In this document: in pieces, positions 7,820 to 17,550 of the stretch | Layout: each line of letters begins with the position of its first letter | Position numbering within the stretch: position 1 is the first letter of the stretch | From: VAZQ01 sp963771845 | Lineage (GTDB): Bacteria; Pseudomonadota; Alphaproteobacteria; Rhizobiales; Xanthobacteraceae | Direction: 5' to 3' | Assembly: GCA_963771845.1 (NCBI GenBank) | Contig: CAVYVC010000044.1 | Coordinates: 1-64,000 of the forward strand | Length of the DNA stretch: 64,000 nucleotides | The notes under the pieces: model-generated | What the model was told of the DNA's origin: nothing | The model's database searches: none | The model's input: only the letters and a program-made list of their open reading frames with translations | Translations under genes and position numbers: made by a program

Positions 7820-8820
7820 ATGCGTGTCGTTGCGCTTGAGGAGCATTTCTCGGTTCCGGCCGTGGTTCGCCGCATCGATCCGGGCGCCATCAGCCGGCGC
7901 GGCTATCAGCCGCGCAAGGCGCCGCCCAAAGGTCCCAATCCAGTCGAGCTCCTTCCCGAGATCGGAGAGCTGCGCCTCAAGGCGATGGACGAAGCCGGCA
8001 TTACCGTGCAGGTGCTCTCGGGCAGCGGACCCGGCCCCGACCTCGTGCCAGGCGCCGACGGCGTCGCAATGGCACGGGAAACGAATGATCATCTTGCGGC
8101 GGCGATTGCGCGTCATCCCGAGCGTTTTGCAGGCTTTGCCACGCTGCCGATGCAAAGTCCTGACGCCTGCCCGGCCGAGCTGTCGCGCGCGGTGAAAGAG
8201 CTGCACTTCCGCGGCGCCCTCATCAACGGCACCACTGAAGGCCGCTTCCTCGATCATCCGAGCTACGACGGTCTGCTTGCAGCGGCGGTGGGGTTTGACG
8301 TGCCGATCTACATCCACCCGCATCTTCCGCCGGAACCTGTGCGCCAGGCGTATTATTCCGGCCTCTCACCGGGAGCGGGGCGCGTGCTGCAGAGCGCCGC
8401 CTGGGGCTGGCACTCCGAGGTCGCGATCCACGTGCTTCGCATGGTGCTTGCGGGCAGCTTCGACCGACACCCAAGCTCAAGATCATCATCGGCCACATGG
8501 GTGAGATGCTGCCCGTGATGCTGGCCCGGATCGACGCGGTATCCGCGCTCGAAACCGACCACCTCAAGCGCTCGATCAGCCGCACCATTCTCGACCAGGT
8601 CTGGATCACGACCAGCGGAATTTTCACCGAGCCGCCGCTGCTGCCTGCGCTGCTGACCTTCGGCATCGACCGGATCATGTTCTCGGTCGATTATCCCTAT
8701 GCCCCGAATGCGAAGGGCCGCGAGTTTCTCAATCGCATCTCGCTTTCGCCCGCCGATATGGCCAAGCTCACGCACGAGAATGCGGATCGGCTGCTGAAGC
8801 TTAAAGCGGCAGAAGCGTAG
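7820..8820 (+). pseudogene. ACMSD-like amidohydrolase (amidohydro-rel), frameshifted
   Basis: Frame one begins MRVVALEEHFSVP after aaggaaatcgtcc. It carries the N-terminal ExH metal ligand pair (LEEH), IYIHPHLPP with a metal His, and LQSAAWGWHSE. Near 8472 it slips; the next frame continues with IIIGHMGEMLPVML, FGIDRIMFSVDYPY (catalytic Asp) and ENADRLLKL. Adding one base at the CCC run (8470-8472) restores a single protein of about 333 residues. The family includes aminocarboxymuconate-semialdehyde decarboxylase and gamma-resorcylate decarboxylase, so a ring-acid decarboxylase would fit the region. As written, the metal site is incomplete in either piece. It may be true decay or a sequence error. 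Confidence 0.8.
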
Positions 8821-9002
8821 GCGAGACCAGACGGAGCCTAATCTCCATTGTGCGACGTCAACCGGGGATTTGAATGACAATCGACCGGGCGCGTCTTGTT
8901 GCCATCTTCGAAGCCCTGGGTGAGAAGCTTACGCAGCCAGCGACGATTTGTTTGAGGTGAAAACATCGTCCTAGCCCAATTGATCGTAGCAGAGGATCGC
9001 AA

Positions 9003-9314
9003 ATGACCCGCTCGGCGCGCACGCTGCATGTCGAAGCACTCAATGCCCTTCTCAAGGGACGCATGGCGGAGGTCGCAGTAGCGCGCGACTGGGAACTGCT
9101 GCGGGAAATCGCCAGCCTTGCGCAGCAAGACGCTCCGGCAGTCTTGGCGTCCACCGATCCAGCGCTGTTCGCAACGTGGCGCGCCGCTGTGACAAAATAT
9201 CACCTCAAGGGGTGGACACAGATGACGCCGGAGCGAGTTGACGCAGTGCGCGAGAAGGCGCTCCATCAGAGGCCGCGAGATCGCTTGATCTTGTCGAGCT
9301 CCGTTCATTGTTAA
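9003..9314 (+). CDS. Hypothetical 103-aa protein
   Basis: The frame starts at an ATG preceded by agaggatcgcaa. It encodes a soluble protein with MTRSARTLHVEALNALLKG at the N-terminus and a helical, Ala/Arg-rich body. It resembles no family I know. It ends 5 bp before the convergent phytase-like gene. Its sense composition is plausible for coding, but the overlapping reverse frame is also long, so this is a weak call. Confidence 0.35.
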   Translation: MTRSARTLHVEALNALLKGRMAEVAVARDWELLREIASLAQQDAPAVLASTDPALFATWRAAVTKYHLKGWTQMTPERVDAVREKALHQRPRDRLILSSSVHC

Positions 9315-9319
9315 AGAGC

Positions 9320-10792
9320 CTATGGCAGTGTCAGCCGATAGACCAAGATCATCGTATCCACGTTGGTGCCGCTCTTATCTTTGTAGGGCGCACCGGCCTG
9401 GTAACCGTTCTGGGTGATGTAATCATTGTCGTTGGTTACGAACAGGAAAACGTCGCGCGGATTGTCCGTATCGAGTGCCGGCACGATTGTCATGCCTTCC
9501 CATTTTTCCGAAAGATTGTTGCGGTCGTTCGGCTCGCCGTTATGCAGGCCGAAACGACCGAGTTGAGCGTTGTCGTTGATGTCGATGAAAGGGGTGAGCG
9601 TCGCCGGAACGACGCCGCTCTCGAGCTGGCCGCGTGGCGCGACCGGCACGTCGCCGTCATATTTCGTATTCGCGATGTTGGTTGCCTGTGACGTGTCCAG
9701 AATCTCGATGTCCCGATATCGCGACGTGCTGCCACGCGTGCCATAGCCATTGTCGCTGTCGCGGCATAGCAGCAGGAATAGCCCCTCACCGAGCGCGTAG
9801 ATCTCGCTCTGCGCCGCTACTCGGGTGCGCCCGCGTTCGTCCTCATAGACCGGCAGCGGCACGACGTGCTCCCGCACCAGCAGCGGGCGCCCGGGGCCCG
9901 GGACATCGTAATAGAGGAGACGCGTATAGCGTCGCGTTTCCAGTGATGTGGCGCCGTCCTGACGTGTGGCGCTCTGGAGCGCTGCGACGAGGAATTTTCC
10001 GCCCGGGGTGAGCACCAACCCTTCGAAGCCCTGATTGTTCTGCCGCCCGGTCTGCGGATTTTGCGGGTTGGGCGCTGGCGCGCCCGGGCCGGGATTGTTG
10101 GAGGAGAAGTGCTCATTTCCGTTGCGCTTTGGAATGAATGCATCGGGCGGCCGGATTGCCGAGAGCATCCGGCCGGCCGGTGAAAACCGGTAGATGTAGG
10201 GACCATATTCGTCGGCGACGAAAAAGCTTCCGTCCGGCATCATGACCAATGACTCCGCATCGATGCTAACGCGGCCATTCGAAGCCTCAGGCAAGTCAGG
10301 AAAGCCGTCTGCCGCACGGCGAATCCCGCCCTCCGCCGGATCAAGCCCGGTCATCGGCTCCCCGGCTGCATCGGTCAGCACAATGGTATCGATCAGAGTT
10401 GCGGTAACGCCGTGCTGGCGCTGCGCGATCGGGAACCCGGCCGGGTCTATCTCCGGCTTGAACGCGATCGAAAGCTTCTGGAGACGCGCGCGATAGTCAG
10501 CCGTACCGGCGACGTTATAGCCGCGATCGGGAAGCAGAAAGAACTCGCCGCGGTAGCCAGCATCCGCTCGGCTCCAGGTCTTCAAATCAGCGGCAAGTCC
10601 CGAGCCGGAGCCGAACGTCTCGCCAAGCTTGTCGCGCAGATCGGCGGGAATGCGCCCAACCCCAACCAGCCCTTTGTTGATGAATGTCTGACTTCCGATC
10701 GAGACCGCATCGGCGGCCAGCAGTTCTGATGAAAGCAGTGCCGCGAGAAATATTACGAGACGCGCGGTGTTGCGGAAAAAGCAGCGATCCAT
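9320..10792 (-). CDS. Secreted esterase-like phytase-family protein
   Basis: The 490-residue protein has a signal peptide (LVIFLAALLSSELLAADA) and resembles the esterase-like activity of phytase family (PF13449 type). It shows the beta-propeller-like blocks FFLLPDRGYN, DAESLVMMPDGSFFVADEYGPYIYRFSPAGR, NQGFEGLVLTPGG and ALGEGLFLLLCRDSDNGYG. It probably acts in the periplasm or outside the cell on an ester or phosphate substrate that I cannot name. The start lies 4 bp after the ureG stop, so it may be the last cistron of the urea operon, although a metabolic link to urea is not obvious. Confidence 0.75.
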   Translation of the reverse strand: MDRCFFRNTARLVIFLAALLSSELLAADAVSIGSQTFINKGLVGVGRIPADLRDKLGETFGSGSGLAADLKTWSRADAGYRGEFFLLPDRGYNVAGTADYRARLQKLSIAFKPEIDPAGFPIAQRQHGVTATLIDTIVLTDAAGEPMTGLDPAEGGIRRAADGFPDLPEASNGRVSIDAESLVMMPDGSFFVADEYGPYIYRFSPAGRMLSAIRPPDAFIPKRNGNEHFSSNNPGPGAPAPNPQNPQTGRQNNQGFEGLVLTPGGKFLVAALQSATRQDGATSLETRRYTRLLYYDVPGPGRPLLVREHVVPLPVYEDERGRTRVAAQSEIYALGEGLFLLLCRDSDNGYGTRGSTSRYRDIEILDTSQATNIANTKYDGDVPVAPRGQLESGVVPATLTPFIDINDNAQLGRFGLHNGEPNDRNNLSEKWEGMTIVPALDTDNPRDVFLFVTNDNDYITQNGYQAGAPYKDKSGTNVDTMILVYRLTLP

Positions 10793-10796
10793 CGGC

Positions 10797-11417
10797 TCAC
10801 CTCACCCCAGCCCGCCCTTGTGCTCGATGAATTCGAGCGATGGTGTCTACGCCATTGCCGGTGCGCAGATTGCTGAACACGAATGGCCGCTCGCCCCGCA
10901 TGCGCCTGGTATCGCGCTCCATCACTGCAAGGGAGGCGCCGACGTGCGGGGCAAGGTCAATCTTGTTAATGACCAGAAGGTCGGAACGTGTAATGCCCGG
11001 ACCGCCTTTGGACGGGATCTTGTCGCCGGCTGCAACGTCGATGACATAGATCGTGAGATCCGCGAGCTCCGGTGAAAAGGTCGCCGCGAGATTGTCGCCG
11101 CCGGACTCGATCAGCACGAGATCAAGCGCGGGAAATTTCTTCTGCATTTGCGCAACCGCCGCGAGATTGATGGAGGCGTCCTCGCGAATTGCAGTATGCG
11201 GGCAGCCGCCCGTTTCCACGCCAACGATCCGCTCGGGCGGCAATGCGCCTGAGCGCACGAGATATTCGGCATCCCATTTGGTGTAGATGTCGTTGGTAAT
11301 GGCGGCGATCTCGTAGCGCGAGCGTAGCTGCTTGCATAGCGCATCCATGAGCGCGGTCTTGCCCGAGCCGACCGGCCCGCCGATGCCCACCCGCAGTGGA
11401 CCGTTTGGGCTCCTCAT
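10797..11417 (-). CDS. ureG: Urease accessory GTPase UreG
   Basis: The 206-residue protein has the P-loop GIGGPVGSGKTAL at residues 11-23. It also has the switch/metal motif VETGGCPHTAIRED with the invariant Cys-Pro-His, the ESGGDNLAA stretch and the NKIDLAPHVGA guanine-specificity motif. UreG uses GTP hydrolysis to drive nickel delivery to the urease active site with UreE, UreF and UreD. I chose ATG 11417 because it gives the family's usual length. It lies 40 bp after the corrected ureF stop and is the last accessory gene of the operon. Confidence 0.95.
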   Translation of the reverse strand: MRSPNGPLRVGIGGPVGSGKTALMDALCKQLRSRYEIAAITNDIYTKWDAEYLVRSGALPPERIVGVETGGCPHTAIREDASINLAAVAQMQKKFPALDLVLIESGGDNLAATFSPELADLTIYVIDVAAGDKIPSKGGPGITRSDLLVINKIDLAPHVGASLAVMERDTRRMRGERPFVFSNLRTGNGVDTIARIHRAQGRAGVR

Positions 11418-11457
11418 GGCAGGCGGCCGCTGGCGCGCTGAAAACGCGAACAAGCGA

Positions 11458-12193
11458 TCATGATCGAAACAGCCTGGTATATTGCGTCTCGTGATGCATG
11501 CTGGCGAGATCGGCGCGCATCGCCGCGCCACCGATTTCGTCGAGCGGCGTTGCCAGCGCCCGTGCGAGCGTTTTCACGATGGTCGCGTTCGAGCGCGGCG
11601 AGCACACGCTGGCCATCGGACTGGCCGAGCGGGATCAGGCGCACGCCGGCCGAAATGAGATTGGCCGCGAAGCCTTGAACATAGCAATGAATTGCCGGAC
11701 GCAGCGCAACGCCGTGTCCGGCGCACGCCACCGCCGCCGCAACCGGCAAGGCTGCGCCGTCGCCAGCAAGCGCGTCAAGCCGGTCAAGCATGGGCGAGGG
11801 CCAAGCCGCGCGCGTGACTGCAAGAAAGGCGCCGCCCTGCGCGGTCGTTTCGAGGTGCCTCTCCTTCGAAGGCGCAAACGCGACCGCAAGTTCGGCGACC
11901 TCGCGCAGCGCAACGTCGTCACCATTGGCCGCGGCACGATAGGCATGCGCGAAAAAAACCGCGTCGCAGAATCCGCCGCCTTCGCCGATCATGACGGCGA
12001 GCCACGACTGGAGCGTCGTTGCATCGCTGATGTCGCCTGCTTCAACCGCCCACTCGATCCCACTGGAATATGAGAACGCACCGATGGGATAGGAAGAAGA
12101 GAACCAGCTCATCAAACGATAGAGGGCGGCCGGTTCAAGGCTTTCTGCGCCGGCGGGATCCGCGGCCTGCTTCCCGCGCAGCTTAGGACGCAT
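11458..12193 (-). pseudogene. ureF: Urease accessory protein UreF, frameshifted near the C-terminus
   Basis: The main frame reads a normal UreF from MRPKLRG: LMSWFSSSYPIGAFSYSSGIEWAV, then WLAVMIGEGGGFCDAVFFAHAYRA, then LPLG-like IPLGQSDGQRVLAALE. Near 11586-11591 the frame slips into DHRENARTGAGNAARR. The other frame continues perfectly with TIVKTLARALATPLDEIGG, then MHHETQYTRLFRS, and stops at 11458. One extra base is present. The displaced C-terminus of about 44 residues is the part of UreF known to contact UreG and UreD, so an authentic mutation would impair urease maturation. The other urease genes are intact, which makes a sequence error fairly likely. The start overlaps the ureE end by 11 bp. 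Confidence 0.85.
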
Positions 12194-12668
12194 CGCCGTG
12201 GTGATGGTGCTGGTGTGCATAGGCGCCGGGCTCCGGTTCGAATACCGCTTCGACCGGATTGAGCTTCGCGCCGAGGCCGCGCAGCATCTCCTCCAGCACA
12301 TGGTCGCGCCGAATGCGCAGCCGATCGCCGATCACTTGAATATCGCTGTGGCGATTTCCGATTTGCCAGGCGAACCGGGCGAGCTGTTGCGGGCTCTCTG
12401 TCGTGATCTCAACGAGCGACTCGCGCTTTCCGGCGACGCCCACGATTGAGCCGTCATCGAGCAGGAGACCATCGCCATCATGCAGCGCGGTGGCCTGCGG
12501 CAGATCGAGCAGGAACCGGGTGCCGCCCCTCCCCGTCAACACGACGCGGCGAAGATGGCGTTCGTCGGCGGCGAGCTCAACGCAATCTATGACGCGAGCA
12601 TCGTCAAACGACTTTGCGCGGGACACCGATGACACGCGCCGTAAATGTTTGTTCAAGGCTGCGGCCAT
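12183..12668 (-). CDS. ureE: Urease nickel metallochaperone UreE
   Basis: The 161-residue protein has the UreE N-terminal peptide-binding-like domain (RVVLTGRGGTRFLLDLPQATALHDGD) and a C-terminal domain with WQIGNRHSDIQV and LRIRRDHVLEEML. It ends in a His-rich tail, AHQHHHHGDAS, that binds nickel. UreE delivers Ni to the UreDFG-apo-urease complex. The tail is short compared with the long poly-His tails of some enterobacteria. The gene lies 4 bp after ureC and overlaps ureF. Confidence 0.95.
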   Translation of the reverse strand: MAAALNKHLRRVSSVSRAKSFDDARVIDCVELAADERHLRRVVLTGRGGTRFLLDLPQATALHDGDGLLLDDGSIVGVAGKRESLVEITTESPQQLARFAWQIGNRHSDIQVIGDRLRIRRDHVLEEMLRGLGAKLNPVEAVFEPEPGAYAHQHHHHGDAS

Positions 12669-12672
12669 CGAT

Positions 12673-14385
<1,713 letters not shown>

Positions 14386-14426
14386 GACTATTCCCGCTTT
14401 CCACAGGCTCGCCGGGCGCCGGCGGA

Positions 14427-14454
14427 TTGTCTTTCGCTAAAGCTTCGCTATCCT
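14427..14454 (+). promoter_or_regulatory. Candidate sigma-70 promoter for the intergenic RNA
   Basis: TTGTCT at 14427-14432 and TATCCT at 14449-14454 are separated by 16 bp. Each matches 4 of 6 consensus positions. The predicted transcription start is near 14461. It points away from ureC, on the strand opposite to the urease operon. Confidence 0.4.
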
Positions 14455-14460
14455 ACAGTC

Positions 14461-14619
14461 AGCTCGTAGCGTTCACGTCGGTAACAGGTAGCTTCCTCGC
14501 GACGCTCGGCCCAGTTGGTTGTGCAAACAATCGACGAAGCCAAGTTCTCGAAGACTCTTGTTTTCCTCAGCGGACCTTTGAGCTCGGCGGGCAAGCTTCG
14601 GCTTGCCCGCTGCTTTTTT
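14461..14619 (+). ncRNA. Candidate small RNA encoded between ureC and ureB, antisense orientation
   Basis: The ureB-ureC gap carries no gene on the operon strand. On the plus strand it has a promoter-like pair and, about 125 bp further on, a textbook intrinsic terminator. No convincing protein frame lies between them; the plus-strand frame that starts at 14427 runs on into antisense of ureB. The inferred transcript is about 160 nt. It would be transcribed against the ureB-to-ureC message and could pair with it. I do not recognise a known RNA family. Confidence 0.45.
14587..14619 (+). terminator. Strong rho-independent terminator on the plus strand
   Basis: GCGGGCAAGC at 14587-14596 and GCTTGCCCGC at 14601-14610 form a perfect 10-bp stem closed by a TTCG tetraloop, followed by TGC and six T residues. 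On the minus strand there is no T tract after the stem, so it ends plus-strand transcripts only. Confidence 0.85.
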
Positions 14620-14648
14620 GTGCGCCGCACTGTCATCTCGCCGGCCCT

Positions 14649-14954
14649 TCACAGCTTGCCCATGATTTCCCGGCGAAAACCGTAAACCATCCGCTTGCCC
14701 GCGAGCGCGACCAGCGTCACTGCGCGGGTCTGACCCGGCTCGAAGCGCACCGCCGTGCCCGCGGCAATGTCGAGCCGCATGCCGCGGGCCTTCTTGCGGT
14801 CGAATTTCAACGCGGGATTGGTCTCGAAGAAATGGTAATGGGAACCGACCTGGATGGGGCGGTCACCCGTGTTCGTGACCGTCAGCTGCGCGGTCTTGCG
14901 GCCGCTGTTGAGCTCGATTTCACCCGCACGAATGAACTTTTCGCCCGGGATCAT
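14649..14954 (-). CDS. ureB: Urease beta subunit UreB
   Basis: The 101-residue protein matches the urease beta chain: MIPGEKFIRAGEIELNSGR, NTGDRPIQVGSHYHFFETN and the MRLDIAAGTAVRFEPGQ stretch that ends in a GKRMVYGFR-type close. It is a structural subunit of the urease complex. Its start overlaps the ureA stop by 4 bp, giving translational coupling. The C-terminus is followed by the long gap before ureC. Confidence 0.96.
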   Translation of the reverse strand: MIPGEKFIRAGEIELNSGRKTAQLTVTNTGDRPIQVGSHYHFFETNPALKFDRKKARGMRLDIAAGTAVRFEPGQTRAVTLVALAGKRMVYGFRREIMGKL

Positions 14955-15253
14955 CGGATGGGCTCGTGCACCGTGACGAGCTTGGTGCCGTCGGGAAAGG
15001 TCGCTTCCACTTGAATCTCGTAAATCATTTCCGCTATCCCCTCCATCACCTGCGCGCGCGTGAGTACATGGGCGCCCGCCTCCATCAATTCGGCAACTGT
15101 CTTGCCATCGCGCGCCCCCTCCACAATGAAGTCGGTGATCAGCGCCACGCTCTCGGGATGGTTGAGCTTTACGCCACGCTCGAGACGTCGGCGCGCGACC
15201 ATCGCAGCCATGGAAACGAGCAGCTTATCCTTCTCGCGCGGGGTGAGATTCAT
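14951..15253 (-). CDS. ureA: Urease gamma subunit UreA
   Basis: The 100-residue protein begins MNLTPREKDKLLVSMAAMV. It contains KLNHPESVALITDF and the VEATFPDGTKLVTVHEPI ending typical of the gamma chain. I chose ATG 15253 over the longer frame because it gives the exact family length and lies 8 bp after ureD. The longer frame only reads back through the ureD end. Confidence 0.96.
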   Translation of the reverse strand: MNLTPREKDKLLVSMAAMVARRRLERGVKLNHPESVALITDFIVEGARDGKTVAELMEAGAHVLTRAQVMEGIAEMIYEIQVEATFPDGTKLVTVHEPIR

Positions 15254-15261
15254 GTTGCAAC

Positions 15262-16083
15262 TCAATTCAACAGCAGCCGCGGCAGCGGCTCGGCGCGGAC
15301 CGTCTGCAATACCGCGATGAGATCCTGGCGCAGAGCCGCTGCCTCGCGAGCGCATAGACGAACGATCATGAGACCTTTCCAGGCGGAAGCTGCAACCTCG
15401 CCGTGAAAGGTATTTTTACGCACTGCGCTTGCCGCCGTTTCGTCCGCGCTCACAACCAGCACGGTTGCGATGGCACCCGCGCCCTTGCCCACCGCGGGCT
15501 GCGCGAGCTTGGCTGCGATCGCGTTATCAAGCGCAATAGCCTCCGCGTGAAGAATGCGGCCGTCGCGATGAATGCGCCAGCGCTCGAGCAGGCTTCCCTG
15601 CTGCATCTCCTCGCCCATCCCCGGCCGGCCGAAGACCACAGCCTCAGCGAAGATGAGGCGAGCGCCGTCAGCGATATCGATGTGAACGTCGCGCTTAAGC
15701 CGCGCGCCGTTGAACAGGATCGTCTCCTGGGGCAGCCAGGCGAGCGACCCGCCGGCTGCGACTTTGAGCTTCACATCGAGCGCGGCGTGGGGTCCAAGGC
15801 TGCGGTAGATTTTCTCGGCCGCGGCCGAGGTGACGATCACTCGTGCGCCGCAGGGAACTCTCACATCGAGCTCGAAACGGTCCCCGCCGACGACCCCGCC
15901 CGCGGTGTTGACGATCACCGCCTCCAACTCCGGCGAGGGAGCGCCTGGACAACGCAGCCGCAATGGACCTTCTTCGCGCAGGCGCCAGCGCCGCGTGATG
16001 CCACAATTCGCCCGTGCCTCGAATGCAATCCGGGCGACGGCCCGATTGGCCGCGAACACTTCCATGGCCGGTGCAGCGGTCAT
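15262..16083 (-). CDS. ureD: Urease accessory protein UreD
   Basis: This protein of about 273 residues has the UreD/UreH features LEAVIVNTAGGVVGGDRF, VTSAAAEKIYRSLG and WLPQETILFNGARL, plus the GRPGMGEEMQQGSLLERWR segment. UreD binds apo-urease and recruits UreF and UreG for nickel insertion. A TTG at 16092 also opens this frame and overlaps the urtE stop; ATG 16083 follows urtE by 5 bp and is preferred. It links the transport half and the enzyme half of the operon. Confidence 0.93.
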   Translation of the reverse strand: MTAAPAMEVFAANRAVARIAFEARANCGITRRWRLREEGPLRLRCPGAPSPELEAVIVNTAGGVVGGDRFELDVRVPCGARVIVTSAAAEKIYRSLGPHAALDVKLKVAAGGSLAWLPQETILFNGARLKRDVHIDIADGARLIFAEAVVFGRPGMGEEMQQGSLLERWRIHRDGRILHAEAIALDNAIAAKLAQPAVGKGAGAIATVLVVSADETAASAVRKNTFHGEVAASAWKGLMIVRLCAREAAALRQDLIAVLQTVRAEPLPRLLLN

Positions 16084-16088
16084 GTCGA

Positions 16089-16784
16089 TCAAAGCGCCAT
16101 GGCGCGCCGCAGCGCCGCCTCGTCCATATCGTCACGGCTGCAGGAATAAACGATGGCGCCGCGATCCATGACCGCGAAATAGTCCCCCAGCTCGCGGGCG
16201 AAGTCGAGATATTGCTCGACCAGCACGACGGCGATCTTGCCGAGATTGCGCAAATACGCAATGGCGCGGCCGATGTCTTTGATGATGGACGGTTGAATTC
16301 CCTCGGTGGGTTCGTCCAGAAGCAACAGCCGCGGCCGCATCACGAGAGCGCGGCCGATGGCAAGCTGCTGCTGCTGGCCGCCTGAAAGGTCGCCGCCGCG
16401 CCGTCCCAGCATGCCGCTCAGCACGGGAAAGAGAGAGAATACATCGCGCGGAATGGATCGCTCCTCGCGCGGGAGCGGCGCGAAGCCGGTCTTGAGATTT
16501 TCCTCGACACTAAGCAGCGGGAAGATTTCACGCCCCTGCGGCACATAAGCGACGCCTCGGCGCGCACGCTCGCTGGCATTGAGCCGGGTGATATCGGCGC
16601 CGTCGAGCGTAATGCTGCCTTTGCTCACGGGATGCTGCCCGGCAACCGCATCAAGCAGGCTGGTCTTGCCCACGCCGTTGCGCCCGAGCACACAGGTCAC
16701 CTTGCCCGGATCGGCTGCCAGCGAGACGCCGCGAAGCGCCTGTGCCGCGCCGTAGTGAAGATCAATGGCATTCACGCGGAGCAT
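16089..16784 (-). CDS. urtE: Urea ABC transporter ATP-binding protein UrtE
   Basis: The 231-residue ATPase has Walker A GRNGVGKTSL, the signature LSGGQQQQLA, Walker B LLLLDEPTEGIQPS and a switch His region near VLVEQYLDFA. These match the LivF-like subunit of the urea importer. I chose ATG 16784 rather than the upstream frame because MLRVNAIDLHYG is the usual opening. It lies 10 bp after urtD and 5 bp before ureD. Confidence 0.95.
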   Translation of the reverse strand: MLRVNAIDLHYGAAQALRGVSLAADPGKVTCVLGRNGVGKTSLLDAVAGQHPVSKGSITLDGADITRLNASERARRGVAYVPQGREIFPLLSVEENLKTGFAPLPREERSIPRDVFSLFPVLSGMLGRRGGDLSGGQQQQLAIGRALVMRPRLLLLDEPTEGIQPSIIKDIGRAIAYLRNLGKIAVVLVEQYLDFARELGDYFAVMDRGAIVYSCSRDDMDEAALRRAMAL

Positions 16785-16794
16785 GATGCACACT

Positions 16795-17547
16795 CTATCT
16801 TCCCAGATAAACTTCGACGACGCGCTGATTCTGTGAGACCTGGTCAAGCGTTCCCTCCGCCAGGACGGAGCCCTCGTGCAGGCAGGTCACTTTCACCCCG
16901 AGCTCGCGCACGAAGGTCATGTCGTGCTCGACCACCACCACGGTGCGCTCGCGATTGATCTCTTTGAGAAGCTGCGCGGTCTGCTGGGTCTCCGCGTCAG
17001 TCATGCCGGCGGCGGGCTCGTCGACCAGAAGGAGCTTGGGTTCCTGCGCAAGCAGCATGCCGATTTCCAGCCACTGTTTCTGCCCGTGGGAGAGGAGCCC
17101 GGCCACTCGCCCGCGCACCGCGGAGAGACGGATGACATCGAGAATTTCATCAATACGGCGCCGCTCCTCGGGCGTCTCACGCCAGAACAGCGTCTTGCGC
17201 GCCCGCCGGTCGTCCTTGAGCGCGAGCGCGATATTGTCCTCGACCGTGTGCATGTCGAAGACGGTGGGCTTCTGAAACTTGCGGCCGATGCCAAGCAGCG
17301 CGATCTCGGTCTCGTCAAGGCGCGAGAGATCGTAGGAGCCGTCGAAAAAGACTTCTCCGGTCTCGGGGCGGGTCTTCCCGGTCACCACATCCATCATGGT
17401 GGTTTTCCCCGCGCCGTTGGGACCGATCACGGCACGCATTTCGCCGGGCTCAATCGTAAAGGAGAGATTGTTGAGCGCGCGGAAGCCGTCAAACGACACG
17501 CTCACGCCGTTGAGATAGAGAAGCGCGCTGGTGGTGCGAGGGTCCAT
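16795..17547 (-). CDS. urtD: Urea ABC transporter ATP-binding protein UrtD
   Basis: This protein of about 250 residues has Walker A GPNGAGKTTM and the unusual signature LSHGQKQWLEIGM, which is characteristic of UrtD. It also has Walker B LLLVDEPAAGMTDAE and a switch HDMTFV. It is the LivG-like ATPase of the urea importer. GTG 17550 also opens the frame. The gene starts 4 bp after the urtC stop, so the two are coupled. Confidence 0.95.
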   Translation of the reverse strand: MDPRTTSALLYLNGVSVSFDGFRALNNLSFTIEPGEMRAVIGPNGAGKTTMMDVVTGKTRPETGEVFFDGSYDLSRLDETEIALLGIGRKFQKPTVFDMHTVEDNIALALKDDRRARKTLFWRETPEERRRIDEILDVIRLSAVRGRVAGLLSHGQKQWLEIGMLLAQEPKLLLVDEPAAGMTDAETQQTAQLLKEINRERTVVVVEHDMTFVRELGVKVTCLHEGSVLAEGTLDQVSQNQRVVEVYLGR

Positions 17548-17550
17548 CAC

